Assembly (NCBI GenBank): GCA_016183655.1
Contig: JACPEH010000012.1
Span: 62,001-126,000, forward strand
Direction of reading: 5' to 3'
Source: Rhodocyclales bacterium
GTDB taxonomy: Bacteria > Pseudomonadota > Gammaproteobacteria > Burkholderiales > Rhodocyclaceae
DNA length: 64,000 bases
Made by a program: the position numbers and the translations under genes. This document shows positions 42,063-53,951 of the stretch, piece by piece. Every line of letters starts with the position of its first letter. Position 1 is the stretch's first letter. The notes under the pieces were generated by a model that saw only the letters and a program-made list of their open reading frames with translations, searched no databases and was not told the origin of the DNA.

Positions 42063-43183
42063 ACGCTTCCACCCCGACCCTGCACTGGGAAGAAAACGGC
42101 GAGGTACGCTCGGCCCGCTGGCGCTCGGAAGCCGGCGCGCCGCCGCCGAAGCGCGTCGTCATCGCCGACGACCAGACCAAGGCCGACGAGGCCTACCGGC
42201 TCACCTGCGAAGGCACTGCGCTGTTATGGCGCGGCGACTTCCAGAACGCCCGCCAGCTGCTGCAAGCGATGGGCCGGCGCGCCGAGAAGAAGGCGAAGAA
42301 GGCCGCCGGCATCACCGAAGCCTTCCACCAGCACCGCATGGCGCAGGCGCAGCGCGCGCGCACGCTCGGCCTCCTGCTGATCCCGCTCGCCGGCGACTAC
42401 GCCATCCCGCTGCGCCGCGCGCCGGACGTCACCGCCGCCTGCAGCGAAGCCTGGGGCGAAGCCGACGGCGAACCCTCGGTGGTCTCGCTGCGCGAACTGC
42501 AGGGGCTGATCGGCGCCCACGAATGGCGCAAGAAGGGCGTCATGATTCCGGCGCTCGGCGAACACATCCATCCGCATTACGGCGTCTTTTCGCCGGTGCG
42601 CGGCGAATACGTCGACCTCGTCGCCGAGGCGCACCTGCCTTCGACCGAACTGGCTTTCGACATCGGCACCGGCACCGGCGTCCTCGCCGCGCTGCTCGCC
42701 CGCCGCGGCGTGCAGCGCGTGGTCGCCACCGACCGCGACCCGCGCGCGCTGGCCTGCGCCCGCGAGAACATCGGGCGCCTCGGGCTGGACAAGCAGGTCG
42801 AGGTCGTCGACGCCGACCTCTTCCCGGAAGGTCGCGCGCCGCTGATCGTCTGCAACCCGCCCTGGTTGCCGGGCAAGGTCGCGGCGCCGATCGAGGGCGC
42901 CGTCTACGACCCGGACAGCCGCATGCTGAAGGGCTTCCTCGCCGGGCTGAAGGAGCATCTCACGCCGAAGGGGGAGGGCTGGCTGATCCTCTCCGACTTC
43001 GCCGAGCACCTCGGCCTCAGGAAGCGCGGCGAAGTGCTGGCGCTGATCGAGGGCGCCGGGCTGAAGCTGGTCGCCCGCCACGACACGCGGCCGACGCACA
43101 AGAAGGCGTCCGACCCGAGCGACCCGCTGTACCTCGCGCGCGTCGCCGAGAAGACCTCGCTGTGGCGGCTCGCCGCCGCCTGA
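42059..43183 (+). CDS. Class I SAM-dependent methyltransferase
   Basis: GTG start at 42059; AFDIGTGTGVLAALLARRG and LIVCNPPWLPGK. Confidence 0.85.
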   Translation: MNASTPTLHWEENGEVRSARWRSEAGAPPPKRVVIADDQTKADEAYRLTCEGTALLWRGDFQNARQLLQAMGRRAEKKAKKAAGITEAFHQHRMAQAQRARTLGLLLIPLAGDYAIPLRRAPDVTAACSEAWGEADGEPSVVSLRELQGLIGAHEWRKKGVMIPALGEHIHPHYGVFSPVRGEYVDLVAEAHLPSTELAFDIGTGTGVLAALLARRGVQRVVATDRDPRALACARENIGRLGLDKQVEVVDADLFPEGRAPLIVCNPPWLPGKVAAPIEGAVYDPDSRMLKGFLAGLKEHLTPKGEGWLILSDFAEHLGLRKRGEVLALIEGAGLKLVARHDTRPTHKKASDPSDPLYLARVAEKTSLWRLAAA

Positions 43184-43196
43184 GCCCGACTCCGCG

Positions 43197-44261
43197 ATGC
43201 GCATCGAAACCCTCCGTCAGCGCCTGCGCGACCTCGGCGCCAAGCCCGGTCACGAGGCGCGCGTGCTGCGCGCCTGGCTGCAGGCGCAGCCGCTGACGGC
43301 CGGCCCGCGCCGCGCCGAGGACGTGCTGCCGTTGGCGGTGCGCGAGGCGCTGCCGGCGCTGGCGGCGGAGCTCGACGAGCTCGCCCGCGTGCGCTCCGAA
43401 CACCCCGGCGACGATGGCTCGGCGCGCCTGCTGGTCGACCTCCCCGACGGGCAGATGGTGGAGAGCGTGCTGCTGCTGAAGGACGGCCTGTGCGTGTCGA
43501 CGCAGGTCGGCTGCGCGGTCGGCTGCACTTTCTGCATGACCGGCCGCGACGGCCTGCTGCGCCAGCTCGGCAGCGCCGAGATCGTCGCCCAGGTGGTGCT
43601 CGGCCGGCAGCGGCGGCCGGTGAAGAAGGTGGTCTTCATGGGCATGGGCGAACCGGCGCACAACCTCGACAACGTCTTCGCCGCGATCGACCTGCTCGGC
43701 AGCGAAGGCGGCATCGGCCACAAGAACCTGGTGCTGTCGACGGTCGGCGACCGGCGTGTCTTCGACAAGCTGGAATCCTTGCAGGTGGGCGACGTGCGCC
43801 CGGCGCTGGCGCTGTCGCTGCACACCACCGACGCCGCGCTGCGCGCGCAGCTGCTGCCGCGCGCGCCGCAGATTGGCATCGAGGAACTGGTCGCGCGCGG
43901 CGAAGCCTGGGCGCGCGCCAGCGGCTACCCGATCCAGTACCAGTGGACGCTGCTCGCCGGCGTGAACGACAACGCCGCCGAGATCGACGGCATCGTCCGC
44001 CTGCTCAAGGGCAAGTGCGCCGTGATGAACCTGATCCCGTACAACGAGAACGAAGGCCTCGGCTTCCACCGTCCGGACCGCGAGCGCGCCGCCGAAATGC
44101 TGCGCACGCTGCACCGGCGCGGCATCCTGACCAAGCTGCGCAACTCCGCCGGGCAGGACGTCGACGGCGGCTGCGGGCAGTTGCGCGCACGGGCGGCGAC
44201 GGTGAAACCAGCCGAGATCAGGCGGCAGTGGCGGGCGACGGCGACGGACGCCGCCGGCTGA
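43197..44261 (+). CDS. rlmN: RlmN-family radical SAM methyltransferase
   Basis: CAVGCTFCMTG radical SAM cluster; FMGMGEPAHNLDNV; LSLHTTDAALR. Confidence 0.85.
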   Translation: MRIETLRQRLRDLGAKPGHEARVLRAWLQAQPLTAGPRRAEDVLPLAVREALPALAAELDELARVRSEHPGDDGSARLLVDLPDGQMVESVLLLKDGLCVSTQVGCAVGCTFCMTGRDGLLRQLGSAEIVAQVVLGRQRRPVKKVVFMGMGEPAHNLDNVFAAIDLLGSEGGIGHKNLVLSTVGDRRVFDKLESLQVGDVRPALALSLHTTDAALRAQLLPRAPQIGIEELVARGEAWARASGYPIQYQWTLLAGVNDNAAEIDGIVRLLKGKCAVMNLIPYNENEGLGFHRPDRERAAEMLRTLHRRGILTKLRNSAGQDVDGGCGQLRARAATVKPAEIRRQWRATATDAAG

Positions 44262-45204
44262 CCAGCAGCACGCCGGCCAGCACCAGCCCGGCACCGGCCA
44301 GCTGCGCCGCCGAGATCGGCTCCGCCAGCAGCCACCAGCCGAAGAAGATGGTCAGCACCGGCCCCAGCGTGCCGATCAGCACCGCCCGCGCCGAGCCGAT
44401 GCGGCGGATCGCCGCCGACTGCCAGAGCACCGGCAGCACGGTCGAGAACAGCGCCATCGCTGCGCCGTAGGCGTAGACCGGCAGCGGCTGCACCAGCGCC
44501 GACAGCGGCTGCGCGGCGAAGAAATGCACCTGCGTCGCCGCCGTCGACACCAGCATCGCCAGCGCCGCGAAGCGCGCCGAACCCAGCCGCCGGATCGCCG
44601 GTTCGGCGCCGGCGCTGTACATCGCGTACGTGAGTGCCGAGCCGAAGACAAAAGCGGCGCCGATCAGCACCGTGCGCATGTCGCCGGCGATCTGCAGGTC
44701 GTGGGCGAAGGCCAGGCCGATGCCGGCGTAGGACAGCACGAGCGCGCCGAGCTGCCGCTTCTCGAGCGCCTGGCCCATGAACAGCACGCCGATGAGCACG
44801 GTCAGCGTCGGGTAGGTGAACAGGATCAGCCGTTCGAGGCCGGCCGAGATGTACTGCAGGCCGAGGAAGTCGAGCATGCTCGACGCGTAGTAGCCGAGCA
44901 GCCCGAGCGCGACCAGCATGCCCCAGTCGCGGCGCGTCAGCGGCGGCGCCGAGCGGCTGGCGGTGAAGCCGATCCACAGGAAGACCGGCAGCGCGAAGAC
45001 CATGCGCAAGGAGAGCAGCGTCACCGCCTCGACCGGCGCCGCGGCGTAGGCCAGCTTGACGAAGATCGCCTTGAACGAGAAGCCGAGCGCCGCCAGCACG
45101 GCGAGGGCGATGCCGAGGCGTTCGGCGGACCAGTGTTTCCAGGGCATGAGGACGGCGGCGAAATTCGGGCGAACGGGAAGAGTGTGCGTTTTCTGCGAAA
45201 TCAT
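44218..45204 (-). CDS. EamA/DMT family transporter
   Basis: Ten-TM-like ORF; start at 45204 or 45147 ambiguous. Confidence 0.85.
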   Translation of the reverse strand: MISQKTHTLPVRPNFAAVLMPWKHWSAERLGIALAVLAALGFSFKAIFVKLAYAAAPVEAVTLLSLRMVFALPVFLWIGFTASRSAPPLTRRDWGMLVALGLLGYYASSMLDFLGLQYISAGLERLILFTYPTLTVLIGVLFMGQALEKRQLGALVLSYAGIGLAFAHDLQIAGDMRTVLIGAAFVFGSALTYAMYSAGAEPAIRRLGSARFAALAMLVSTAATQVHFFAAQPLSALVQPLPVYAYGAAMALFSTVLPVLWQSAAIRRIGSARAVLIGTLGPVLTIFFGWWLLAEPISAAQLAGAGLVLAGVLLVSRRRPSPSPATAA

Positions 45205-45311
45205 GAAGCAACCTGCGGCTTTGCCAATAAAACACAGGCTCAATAATGATGGGTCACACAGGCCACCGACAATTGCTATTATCGCAGCAGTGAATTCGTA
45301 ATATCCGAACG

Positions 45312-46202
45312 ATGCGCTACAACCTGACCGACCTCCGCCTCTTCGTCGCCGTCGCCGAGGCGCACAACCTGACCCGCGGCGCCGAGCGCGCGCACCTGGC
45401 GCCGTCGTCGGCCAGCCACCGCCTGCAGCAGCTGGAAGCGGCGCTCGGCACGCCACTGTTCATCCGCCGCGCGCGCGGCGTCGAACTCACCCGCGCCGGC
45501 GAGGCGCTGCTGCGCCATGCGCGGCAGGTGTTCGCCCAGCTCGAACAGATGCACGCCGACCTCGCCCCGTTTGCCGCCGGCGTGCGCGGCCACGTCGCGT
45601 TGTGGGCGAACACGCATGCGACGCACAGCTTCCTGCCGGACGACCTCGCCGGTTTCCTGCGCGCCAATCCGCAGGTCAGCGTCACGCTGGAGGAACACAC
45701 CAGCCCGGAGATCGTCATGGCCGTCGCCCGCGGCGAGGTCGAGGTCGGCGTCGTCGCCGAGCGCGTCGAAGGCGCCGAGGTCGAGCTGATCCCCTACCGC
45801 GCCGACCGCCTGGTGCTGATCACCCCCGCCGCCCACCCGCTGGCGGCCAAGGCGAGCACCCGCTTCGCCGACGTGCTCGACCACCCCTTCGTGATGCTGC
45901 ACGCCGGTTCGGCGATCCACACCTTCACGATGAACGCCGCTGCCGCCCTCGGCCGCCACCTCAACGTGCGCATCCAGGTGCGGAGCTTCGAGGCCGTCTG
46001 CCGCATGGTCGGCACCGGCGTCGGCCTCGGCCTGGTGCCGAAGAGCGCGGTGCCCAGCGGCGGCCTGCGCGAACCGCCGACGGTGGTCGAACTCGACGAG
46101 CCGTGGGCGCAGCGGGATTTGCAGGTATGCGTGCGGAAACGGGCGGCGCTGTCGGGTTTCGCCGCGGCACTGGTCGACAGCCTGGAAGCACGGCCGGCTT
46201 AG
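45312..46202 (+). CDS. LysR family transcriptional regulator
   Basis: N-terminal HTH LRLFVAVAEAHNLTRGAERAHLAPSSASHRLQQLEAALGTPLFIRRARG; divergent from transporter. Confidence 0.95.
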   Translation: MRYNLTDLRLFVAVAEAHNLTRGAERAHLAPSSASHRLQQLEAALGTPLFIRRARGVELTRAGEALLRHARQVFAQLEQMHADLAPFAAGVRGHVALWANTHATHSFLPDDLAGFLRANPQVSVTLEEHTSPEIVMAVARGEVEVGVVAERVEGAEVELIPYRADRLVLITPAAHPLAAKASTRFADVLDHPFVMLHAGSAIHTFTMNAAAALGRHLNVRIQVRSFEAVCRMVGTGVGLGLVPKSAVPSGGLREPPTVVELDEPWAQRDLQVCVRKRAALSGFAAALVDSLEARPA

Positions 46203-46217
46203 CGAACTCCGGCCCGC

Positions 46218-46255
46218 ATGCCCATAACGGGCATATAGCCGCCCAATATGGGCAT
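46218..46255. promoter_or_regulatory. Two tandem GCCC-N5-GGGC palindromes
   Basis: ATGCCC-ATAAC-GGGCAT (46218-46234) and GCCC-AATAT-GGGC (46241-46253), centres 21 bp apart; also ATGCCCAT/ATGGGCAT. Confidence 0.5.
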
Positions 46256-46271
46256 CCCGGCCACACCCGAA

Positions 46272-46315
46272 CATCCTTGCAAAACAAGGAACAAAACTCC
46301 AGAATTGCAAGGATG
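46272..46315 (+). promoter_or_regulatory. 11-bp inverted repeat embedding the SD and start codon of the ATPase
   Basis: CATCCTTGCAA (46272-46282) / TTGCAAGGATG (46305-46315) perfect. Confidence 0.55.
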
Positions 46316-47476
46316 ATAAAACGTCGCCTGACCGAAAAAGTCTCCGAAGCGCTGGCCGACATGCCGGCCGTGGCGCTGCTCGGCCCACGCCAGTCCGGAA
46401 AAACGACGCTGGCACTGGAACTCGGCGAAAAGCTGAATGCGCTTTATCTCGATCTGGAGTCCGAACAGGATCGCGCCCGGCTCGCGCAAGCCGAGCTCTA
46501 CCTTGCCGAACAGCAGCACCGGCTGGTGATTCTCGACGAGGTGCACCGTGCCCCCGGCCTCTTCCCCATCCTGCGCGGCCTGATCGACCGCGCCCGCCGT
46601 GCCGGGCACCGCAGCGGGCAGTACCTGCTGCTCGGCTCGGCCGCACTCGACCTGCTCAAGCAGTCCGGCGAAACCCTCGCCGGCCGCATCGCCTATCTCG
46701 AACTCGGGCCGTTCGACGCACTCGAAACCCGGCACCTGCCGGCCGACCAACTCTGGCTGCGCGGCGGCTTTCCGGAAAGCCTGCTCGCCGGCAGCAACCA
46801 GAAAAGCCTGCGCTGGCGGCAGAATTTCATCCGCAGCTATCTGGAACGCGACATCCCGCAATTCGGCCCGCGCATCGCCGCCGAAACATTGCGCCGCTTC
46901 TGGACCATGCTCGCCCACCATCAGGGCGGCCTGCTCAACACCGCCCAGTTCGCGCGCAACCTCGGCGTCGACGGCAAGACCGTCGCCGGCTACCTCGACC
47001 TGCTCGCCGACCTGCTGCTCGTCCGCCGCCTGCAGCCATGGCACGACAACCTCGGCAAGCGCCTGGTCAAGTCGCCCAAGGTCTACGTGCGCGACAGCGG
47101 CCTGGTGCACGCCCTGCTCGGCATCGCCGACCAGGACGCCTTGCTCTCGCACCCGGTCGTTGGCGCAAGCTGGGAAGGCTTCGTTGTCGAGAACCTGATC
47201 GCCGCCGCCCCGGAGGGCGTCGCCGCGCACTTCTACCGCAGCTCCGGCGGCGCCGAGGTCGACCTGCTGCTGGTCTGGCCCGACGACCGCCGCTGGGCGA
47301 TCGAAATCAAACGCAGCCTGTCGCCAAAACTCGAACGCGGCTTCCACGCCGCCTGTGCCGACCTCGCGCCGGAACGGAAATTCGTCGTCTATCCGGGCAG
47401 CGAACGCTATCCGCTGGCAGAAGACATCGAAGCGCTGCCGCTGACCGCACTGGCGGAAATGCTCGCCGGCGCGTGA
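46313..47476 (+). CDS. AAA ATPase with DUF4143-type C-terminus
   Basis: VALLGPRQSGKTTLALELG, LVILDEVHRAP, FYRSSGGAEVDLLLVWPDDRRWAIEIKRS. Confidence 0.93.
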   Translation: MIKRRLTEKVSEALADMPAVALLGPRQSGKTTLALELGEKLNALYLDLESEQDRARLAQAELYLAEQQHRLVILDEVHRAPGLFPILRGLIDRARRAGHRSGQYLLLGSAALDLLKQSGETLAGRIAYLELGPFDALETRHLPADQLWLRGGFPESLLAGSNQKSLRWRQNFIRSYLERDIPQFGPRIAAETLRRFWTMLAHHQGGLLNTAQFARNLGVDGKTVAGYLDLLADLLLVRRLQPWHDNLGKRLVKSPKVYVRDSGLVHALLGIADQDALLSHPVVGASWEGFVVENLIAAAPEGVAAHFYRSSGGAEVDLLLVWPDDRRWAIEIKRSLSPKLERGFHAACADLAPERKFVVYPGSERYPLAEDIEALPLTALAEMLAGA

Positions 47477-47503
47477 ACAGTCACAAGACTGACGACCCCA
47501 AAC

Positions 47504-49171
<1,668 letters not shown>

Positions 49172-49283
49172 GGGCGAGACTTTCCTGAGGGTCGCGCATG
49201 ATAGCCGCCCGGAAGCCCCGACCCTACGAAAATTTCGCGCCGCGCCGGACCGGCGCGACGATTACCCGAGTCGCCGGAGCAAA

Positions 49284-49475
49284 TCAGGCGTCTGGCTTGA
49301 CCTCGTCCGACGAGGTTTCGGCCGAGGATTCGCTGGCCGCATCGGCAGCTTCCGGCTCGCCCTCACCGGCGGCGGCCGACTTGCCGGCGAGCTTCTGGCG
49401 GCGTTTCTCTTCCTGCTTGGCCTTCTTTGCCAGATCGCGCTGACGCTTTTCGAATTGGTAGTTTGGTTTGGCCAT
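49284..49475 (-). CDS. Small basic hypothetical protein
   Basis: [33 protein letters not shown], a recurring small proteobacterial protein type. Confidence 0.65.
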   Translation of the reverse strand: MAKPNYQFEKRQRDLAKKAKQEEKRRQKLAGKSAAAGEGEPEAADAASESSAETSSDEVKPDA

Positions 49476-49623
49476 GATCGTGAGGGCAGACAGTAGAAGG
49501 TTCCCATCTTGCCCGGATTTTCCGCCGCTGCCGAGCACTTCCTGCCGCCCGCCAGCCGGAAGGGCATCCCGGCCGGCTGCTATAATCAGTCCCCTGATTC
49601 CCATCCGCCCTCAGGAAGCCGCC

Positions 49624-49968
49624 ATGTCCACCACCCCACCCTGCCCACAATGCACCCTGGAGAACACCTACCCGGACGGCGCCAACTACGTCTGCGCCGA
49701 CTGCGGTTTCGAGTGGCCGGCAGCGGAAGCTGCCGCCGGTGCCGGTGACGAGGGCCGCATCGTCCGCGACGCCAACGGCAACGTGCTGCAGGACGGCGAC
49801 GCCGTGGTGCTGATCAAGGACCTGAAAGTGAAGGGTTCGTCGACGACGCTGAAGCAGGGCACCAAGGTGAAAAGCATCCGCCTCGTCGGTGATGGCGACC
49901 ACGAGGTCGACTGCAAGATGGATGCCGGCAACTTCATGCTGAAGGCCTGTTTCCTGAAGAAGGCCTGA
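49624..49968 (+). CDS. YjdM/PhnA-like zinc ribbon protein
   Basis: [52 protein letters not shown]. Confidence 0.95.
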   Translation: MSTTPPCPQCTLENTYPDGANYVCADCGFEWPAAEAAAGAGDEGRIVRDANGNVLQDGDAVVLIKDLKVKGSSTTLKQGTKVKSIRLVGDGDHEVDCKMDAGNFMLKACFLKKA

Positions 49969-50210
49969 ACCCGCTGCTGCTGCAGCGTCGGGGCGGAGTT
50001 GCAGCTTTCTGCGGCGGGCAAGGGCGCCGCCACGATGCGCAGCGCCCGGCGCGGCAAACCACCCGGCCGGGATTACGTCCGACCGCCTGAACCTCCGGCG
50101 CGGCCCCGTTTCTAACCTGACACGACTTCCGGCCATTGCCGCGCCCGCCGCCCATCATGCCGGCCGGCGGCGGCGAGACAATGGCGCGCGCCATTGCTCC
50201 CGGGCCGTCC

Positions 50211-50675
50211 ATGCACAACCATCCCGCCCACTCCATCGCTTCCGCGCCAATCCTCTGGCTGCTGGCGCTGAGCGCCCCCTTGTTCCAGGGCTGCAATACG
50301 CTGGCCGTGACCATGCTCGGCGTCGGCGCCAACATCGGCATCAGCCACCAGATCAGCGGCTACGCGTCGAAAACCTTCGTCAGGCCGCTGCCGGACATTC
50401 TCGATGCCGCCGAGGCGGCGCTCGGCCTGATGGAGATCGGGGTATTCACGATCGACGCGCATGGGGACAACCGCACGATCTGGGCCTATGCCGGCGATCT
50501 GTCGATCGAGATCGAGCTGGACGCACTGACGCCGACGACGACCCGCATGCGCGTCATCGCCCGGCGCAGCATCGGCGTCCTCGTCGATGCGTCGACCGCC
50601 CAGGCGATCACCCTGGAAACCGAAACGCAGCTGCGGCGCGCGCAGGCGGCAGCGAAGGCGCCCGCGCCGCCCTAG
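50211..50675 (+). CDS. DUF3568-like putative lipoprotein
   Basis: Signal with lipobox-like LSAPLFQGC; start 50181 or 50211 uncertain. Confidence 0.55.
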   Translation: MHNHPAHSIASAPILWLLALSAPLFQGCNTLAVTMLGVGANIGISHQISGYASKTFVRPLPDILDAAEAALGLMEIGVFTIDAHGDNRTIWAYAGDLSIEIELDALTPTTTRMRVIARRSIGVLVDASTAQAITLETETQLRRAQAAAKAPAPP

Positions 50676-52219
50676 CCGGCCCGTCGGCGCGACGCAGCGA
50701 GCGACGGCCGGTCAGCGCCGGCGAGGATCGACCCGAGCACGCCGCGAATGATCTCGCGGCCGACCTGCGAGCCGATGGCGCGGGCGGCACTCTTCACCGC
50801 CGCTTCGAGCACGCCTTCGCGGCCGCGGGCAGGGGTTCTGCCGGCAGGCTTGGCGCCGCCGAAGATGCTGCCGAGGCCGTCGAGGAAGCCGCCGCCGGAC
50901 GGCGCAGCGGCGTCTGCGGCCGGCGCCGGTTCGGCCTGCGCCGCGTCCGTGCGCGCCTTCAGCTTCTCGTAGGCCGATTCGCGGTCTTCCGCCTTTTCAT
51001 AGACGCCATAGACCAGCGAGCCGGCGACCACCGCCTGCCGCTCGTCGGCTGACAGCGGCCCGATCCGCGACGCCGGCGGCAGGATGAACGCGCGTTCGAC
51101 GACGTTCGGCCGCCCCTTCTCGTCGAGGAAGGACACCAGCGCCTCGCCGACGCCGAGTTCGGTGATCGCCGCCGCCGCGTCGAAGGCCGGGTTGGCCCGG
51201 AGAGTCTCGGCGGCGGTCTTCACCGCCTTCTGGTCGCGCGGCGTGAAGGCCCGCAGCGCATGCTGGACGCGGTTGCCGAGCTGGCCGAGCACCTTGTCCG
51301 GAATGTCGAGCGGGTTCTGCGAAATGAAATAGACGCCGACGCCCTTCGAGCGGATCAGCCGCACCACCTGCTCGATCTTCTCCAGCAGCGCCGGCGGCGC
51401 CTCGCTGAACAGCAGGTGCGCCTCGTCGAAGAAGAAGACCAGCTTCGGCTTCTCCAGATCGCCGACTTCCGGCAACTGCTCGAACAGCTCGGCGAGCAGC
51501 CAGAGCAGGAAAGTCGAATAAAGCCGCGGACTCGACATCAGCTTGTCGGCGGCGAGGATGTTGACGACGCCCTTGCCGTCGACGGTCTGCATCAGGTCAG
51601 CGATATCGAGCATCGGCTCGCCGAAAAAGGCCTCGCCGCCCTGCTCGCCCAGGGTCAGCAGCGCCCGCTGGATGGCGCCGATCGACGCTGCCGAGACGTT
51701 GCCGTACTCGGTGGTAAAGGATTTCGCGTTCTCGCCGACGTGCTGCACCATCGCGCGCAGGTCCTTGAGGTCGAGCAGCAGCAGGCCCTGGTCGTCGGCG
51801 ATCTTGAACACCAGCTGCAACACGCCGGCCTGCGTGTCGTTGAGGTTGAGCAGGCGCGCCAGCAGGATCGGCCCCATGTCCGAGATGGTCGCCCGTACCG
51901 GGTGACCGCCCTCGCCGAAGACATCCCAGAACGCCGCCGGGAACTTCGCCGGCGCCCAGTCGGCGACGCCGAGCGATTTCAGGCGCTCGGCCAGCTTAGG
52001 CGATTCGACGCCGGCGGCGGCGATGCCGGAAAGGTCGCCTTTCACGTCGGCCATGAACACCGGCACGCCGATCGCCGAGAAGCGCTCGGCGAGGACCTGC
52101 AGCGTGATCGTCTTGCCGGTGCCGGTGGCGCCGGTGATCAGGCCGTGGCGGTTGGCCAGTGCGGGCAGGAGAGCGAGATCGGTGCCCGCATGACGGGCGA
52201 TGACGAGGGGCTGAACCAT
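50672..52219 (-). CDS. HerA-like / DUF853 ATPase
   Basis: [52 protein letters not shown]. Confidence 0.92.
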   Translation of the reverse strand: MVQPLVIARHAGTDLALLPALANRHGLITGATGTGKTITLQVLAERFSAIGVPVFMADVKGDLSGIAAAGVESPKLAERLKSLGVADWAPAKFPAAFWDVFGEGGHPVRATISDMGPILLARLLNLNDTQAGVLQLVFKIADDQGLLLLDLKDLRAMVQHVGENAKSFTTEYGNVSAASIGAIQRALLTLGEQGGEAFFGEPMLDIADLMQTVDGKGVVNILAADKLMSSPRLYSTFLLWLLAELFEQLPEVGDLEKPKLVFFFDEAHLLFSEAPPALLEKIEQVVRLIRSKGVGVYFISQNPLDIPDKVLGQLGNRVQHALRAFTPRDQKAVKTAAETLRANPAFDAAAAITELGVGEALVSFLDEKGRPNVVERAFILPPASRIGPLSADERQAVVAGSLVYGVYEKAEDRESAYEKLKARTDAAQAEPAPAADAAAPSGGGFLDGLGSIFGGAKPAGRTPARGREGVLEAAVKSAARAIGSQVGREIIRGVLGSILAGADRPSLAASRRRAG

Positions 52220-52236
52220 GGGAAAAACCTTGCCTG

Positions 52237-52260
52237 TGCTAGAATTCGCCGATTCTATCA
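52237..52260. promoter_or_regulatory. Two face-to-face extended -10 elements between HerA-like gene and yebC
   Basis: TGCTAGAAT-TCGCCG-ATTCTATCA: TGnTAGAAT on both strands, near-perfect dyad. Confidence 0.5.
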
Positions 52261-52286
52261 ACACTTTGCAGCAGCCGAGGTACAGC

Positions 52287-53012
52287 ATGGCCGGACACTC
52301 CAAATGGGCCAACATCCAGCACCGCAAGGGTCGTCAGGACGAGAAGCGCGGTGCGGCGTTTTCCAAGATCGCCAAGGAAATCACCGTCGCCGCCAAGATG
52401 AGCGGCGGCGACCCTTCCTTCAACCCGCGCCTGCGCGTCGCCATCGACAAGGCGAAGGCGGTCAACATGCCCAAGGACAAGATCGACACCGCGATCAAGA
52501 AGGGTACCGGCGAACTTGAGGGCGTCGATTACGTCGAGATCCGCTACGAGGGTTATGGCATCGGCGGCGCCGCAGTGATGGTCGACTGCCTGACCGACAA
52601 CAAGACGCGCACCGTCGCCGAAGTCCGCCACGCCTTCAACAAGTACGGCGGCAACATGGGCACCGACGGCTGCGTCGCCTTCCAGTTCAAGCACTGCGGC
52701 CAGTTGCTGTTCGCCCCCGGCACCGACGAGGCAAAGCTGATGGACGCGGCGATCGAGGCCGGCGCCGAGGACGTGCTGACCAACGACGACGGCTCGATCG
52801 AAGTCATCACCCCGCCCGGCGACTACCTGAACGTCAAGGAAGCGCTGGAAGCCGGCGGCTTCACGGCGGAATTCGGCCAGGTCACGATGAAGGCCGAGAA
52901 CGAGACCGAACTTTCCGGCGAGGACGGCGTCAGGATGCAGAAGCTGCTCGACGTGCTCGAAGCGCTCGACGACGTGCAGGAGGTTTACACCAGCGTCGTC
53001 ATCGAGGAATGA
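52287..53012 (+). CDS. yebC: YebC/PmpR family transcriptional/translational regulator
   Basis: [36 protein letters not shown]. Confidence 0.97.
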   Translation: MAGHSKWANIQHRKGRQDEKRGAAFSKIAKEITVAAKMSGGDPSFNPRLRVAIDKAKAVNMPKDKIDTAIKKGTGELEGVDYVEIRYEGYGIGGAAVMVDCLTDNKTRTVAEVRHAFNKYGGNMGTDGCVAFQFKHCGQLLFAPGTDEAKLMDAAIEAGAEDVLTNDDGSIEVITPPGDYLNVKEALEAGGFTAEFGQVTMKAENETELSGEDGVRMQKLLDVLEALDDVQEVYTSVVIEE

Positions 53013-53035
53013 GCTGAACCCTGACCAACCCGGAG

Positions 53036-53057
53036 AAGCGGCGCCCCGGCGCCGCTT
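53036..53057 (+). terminator. Rho-independent terminator after yebC
   Basis: AAGCGGCGCC-CC-GGCGCCGCTT followed by TTC. Confidence 0.75.
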
Positions 53058-53092
53058 TTCATTTGCCGAGACCGTTTCCACCTTCACCCCGC

Positions 53093-53947
53093 ATGCTGCT
53101 GAAGATCGCCCCCTTCCTGTTCGTCTTCCTGTGGAGCACCGGCTTCATCGGCGCCAAGTACGGGCTGCCGTACGCCGACCCGCTGTCCTTCCTGCTCGTC
53201 CGCTACGGCTTCGTGATCGGGCTGATGACGCTGCTGGCGCTGGCGACCCGGGCGCCGTGGCCGACCGACGCCCGGCGCTGGTTCCACATCGGCGTCTCCG
53301 GCGTGCTGGTGCATGCCTTCTACCTCGGCGGCGTCTTCGTCGCGATCGGCCACGGACTGCCGGCCGGGATCACCGCGCTGGTGGTCGGCATGCAGCCGCT
53401 GCTGACCGCCTTCGGCGCCGGCGCCTTCCTCGGCGAAAAGGTGACGCCACGGCAATGGGGCGGGCTGGCGCTCGGCTTCGTCGGCGTCTTTCTCGTCGTC
53501 TCGGGAAAATTCAGCGCCGATGCGCCGCTCGGCGCGATGCTGATCCCGGCCGTCGTCGCGCTGCTGGCGATCACCGCCGGCACGCTCTACCAGAAGCGCT
53601 TCTGCCCGAGCTTCGACCTGCGCACCGGCTCGGTCATCCAGTTCCTGCCGACGGCGGCGCTGACCGCGCTGGCGATCGCGCTGTTCGGCGAATTCCGCGT
53701 TGCGTGGGAACCGCAGTTCGTCTTCGCACTCGGCTGGCTGGTGCTGGTGCTGTCGCTCGGCGCGGTCAGCCTCTTGAACCTGCTGATCCGCTCCGGCAGC
53801 GCGGTCAACGTCGCCAGCCTGTTCTACCTGACGCCGCCGACGACGGCGCTGGTCGCCTGGCTGCTGTTCGGCGAGACGCTGTCCGGCACCGCACTCGCCG
53901 GCATGGCGCTGGCGGTGGGCGGCGTCTGGCTGGCGCGCAAGACTTGA
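53093..53947 (+). CDS. EamA/DMT family transporter
   Basis: FLWSTGFIGAKYGLPYADPLSFLLVRYGF; EamA duplicate architecture. Confidence 0.9.
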   Translation: MLLKIAPFLFVFLWSTGFIGAKYGLPYADPLSFLLVRYGFVIGLMTLLALATRAPWPTDARRWFHIGVSGVLVHAFYLGGVFVAIGHGLPAGITALVVGMQPLLTAFGAGAFLGEKVTPRQWGGLALGFVGVFLVVSGKFSADAPLGAMLIPAVVALLAITAGTLYQKRFCPSFDLRTGSVIQFLPTAALTALAIALFGEFRVAWEPQFVFALGWLVLVLSLGAVSLLNLLIRSGSAVNVASLFYLTPPTTALVAWLLFGETLSGTALAGMALAVGGVWLARKT

Positions 53948-53951
53948 AGAG

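Noticed and set aside
41039-43183. 714-aa ORF apparently extending the methyltransferase upstream
   Set aside because: The upstream part overlaps metF and the TfoX-domain gene out of frame; a GTG start at 42059 fits.
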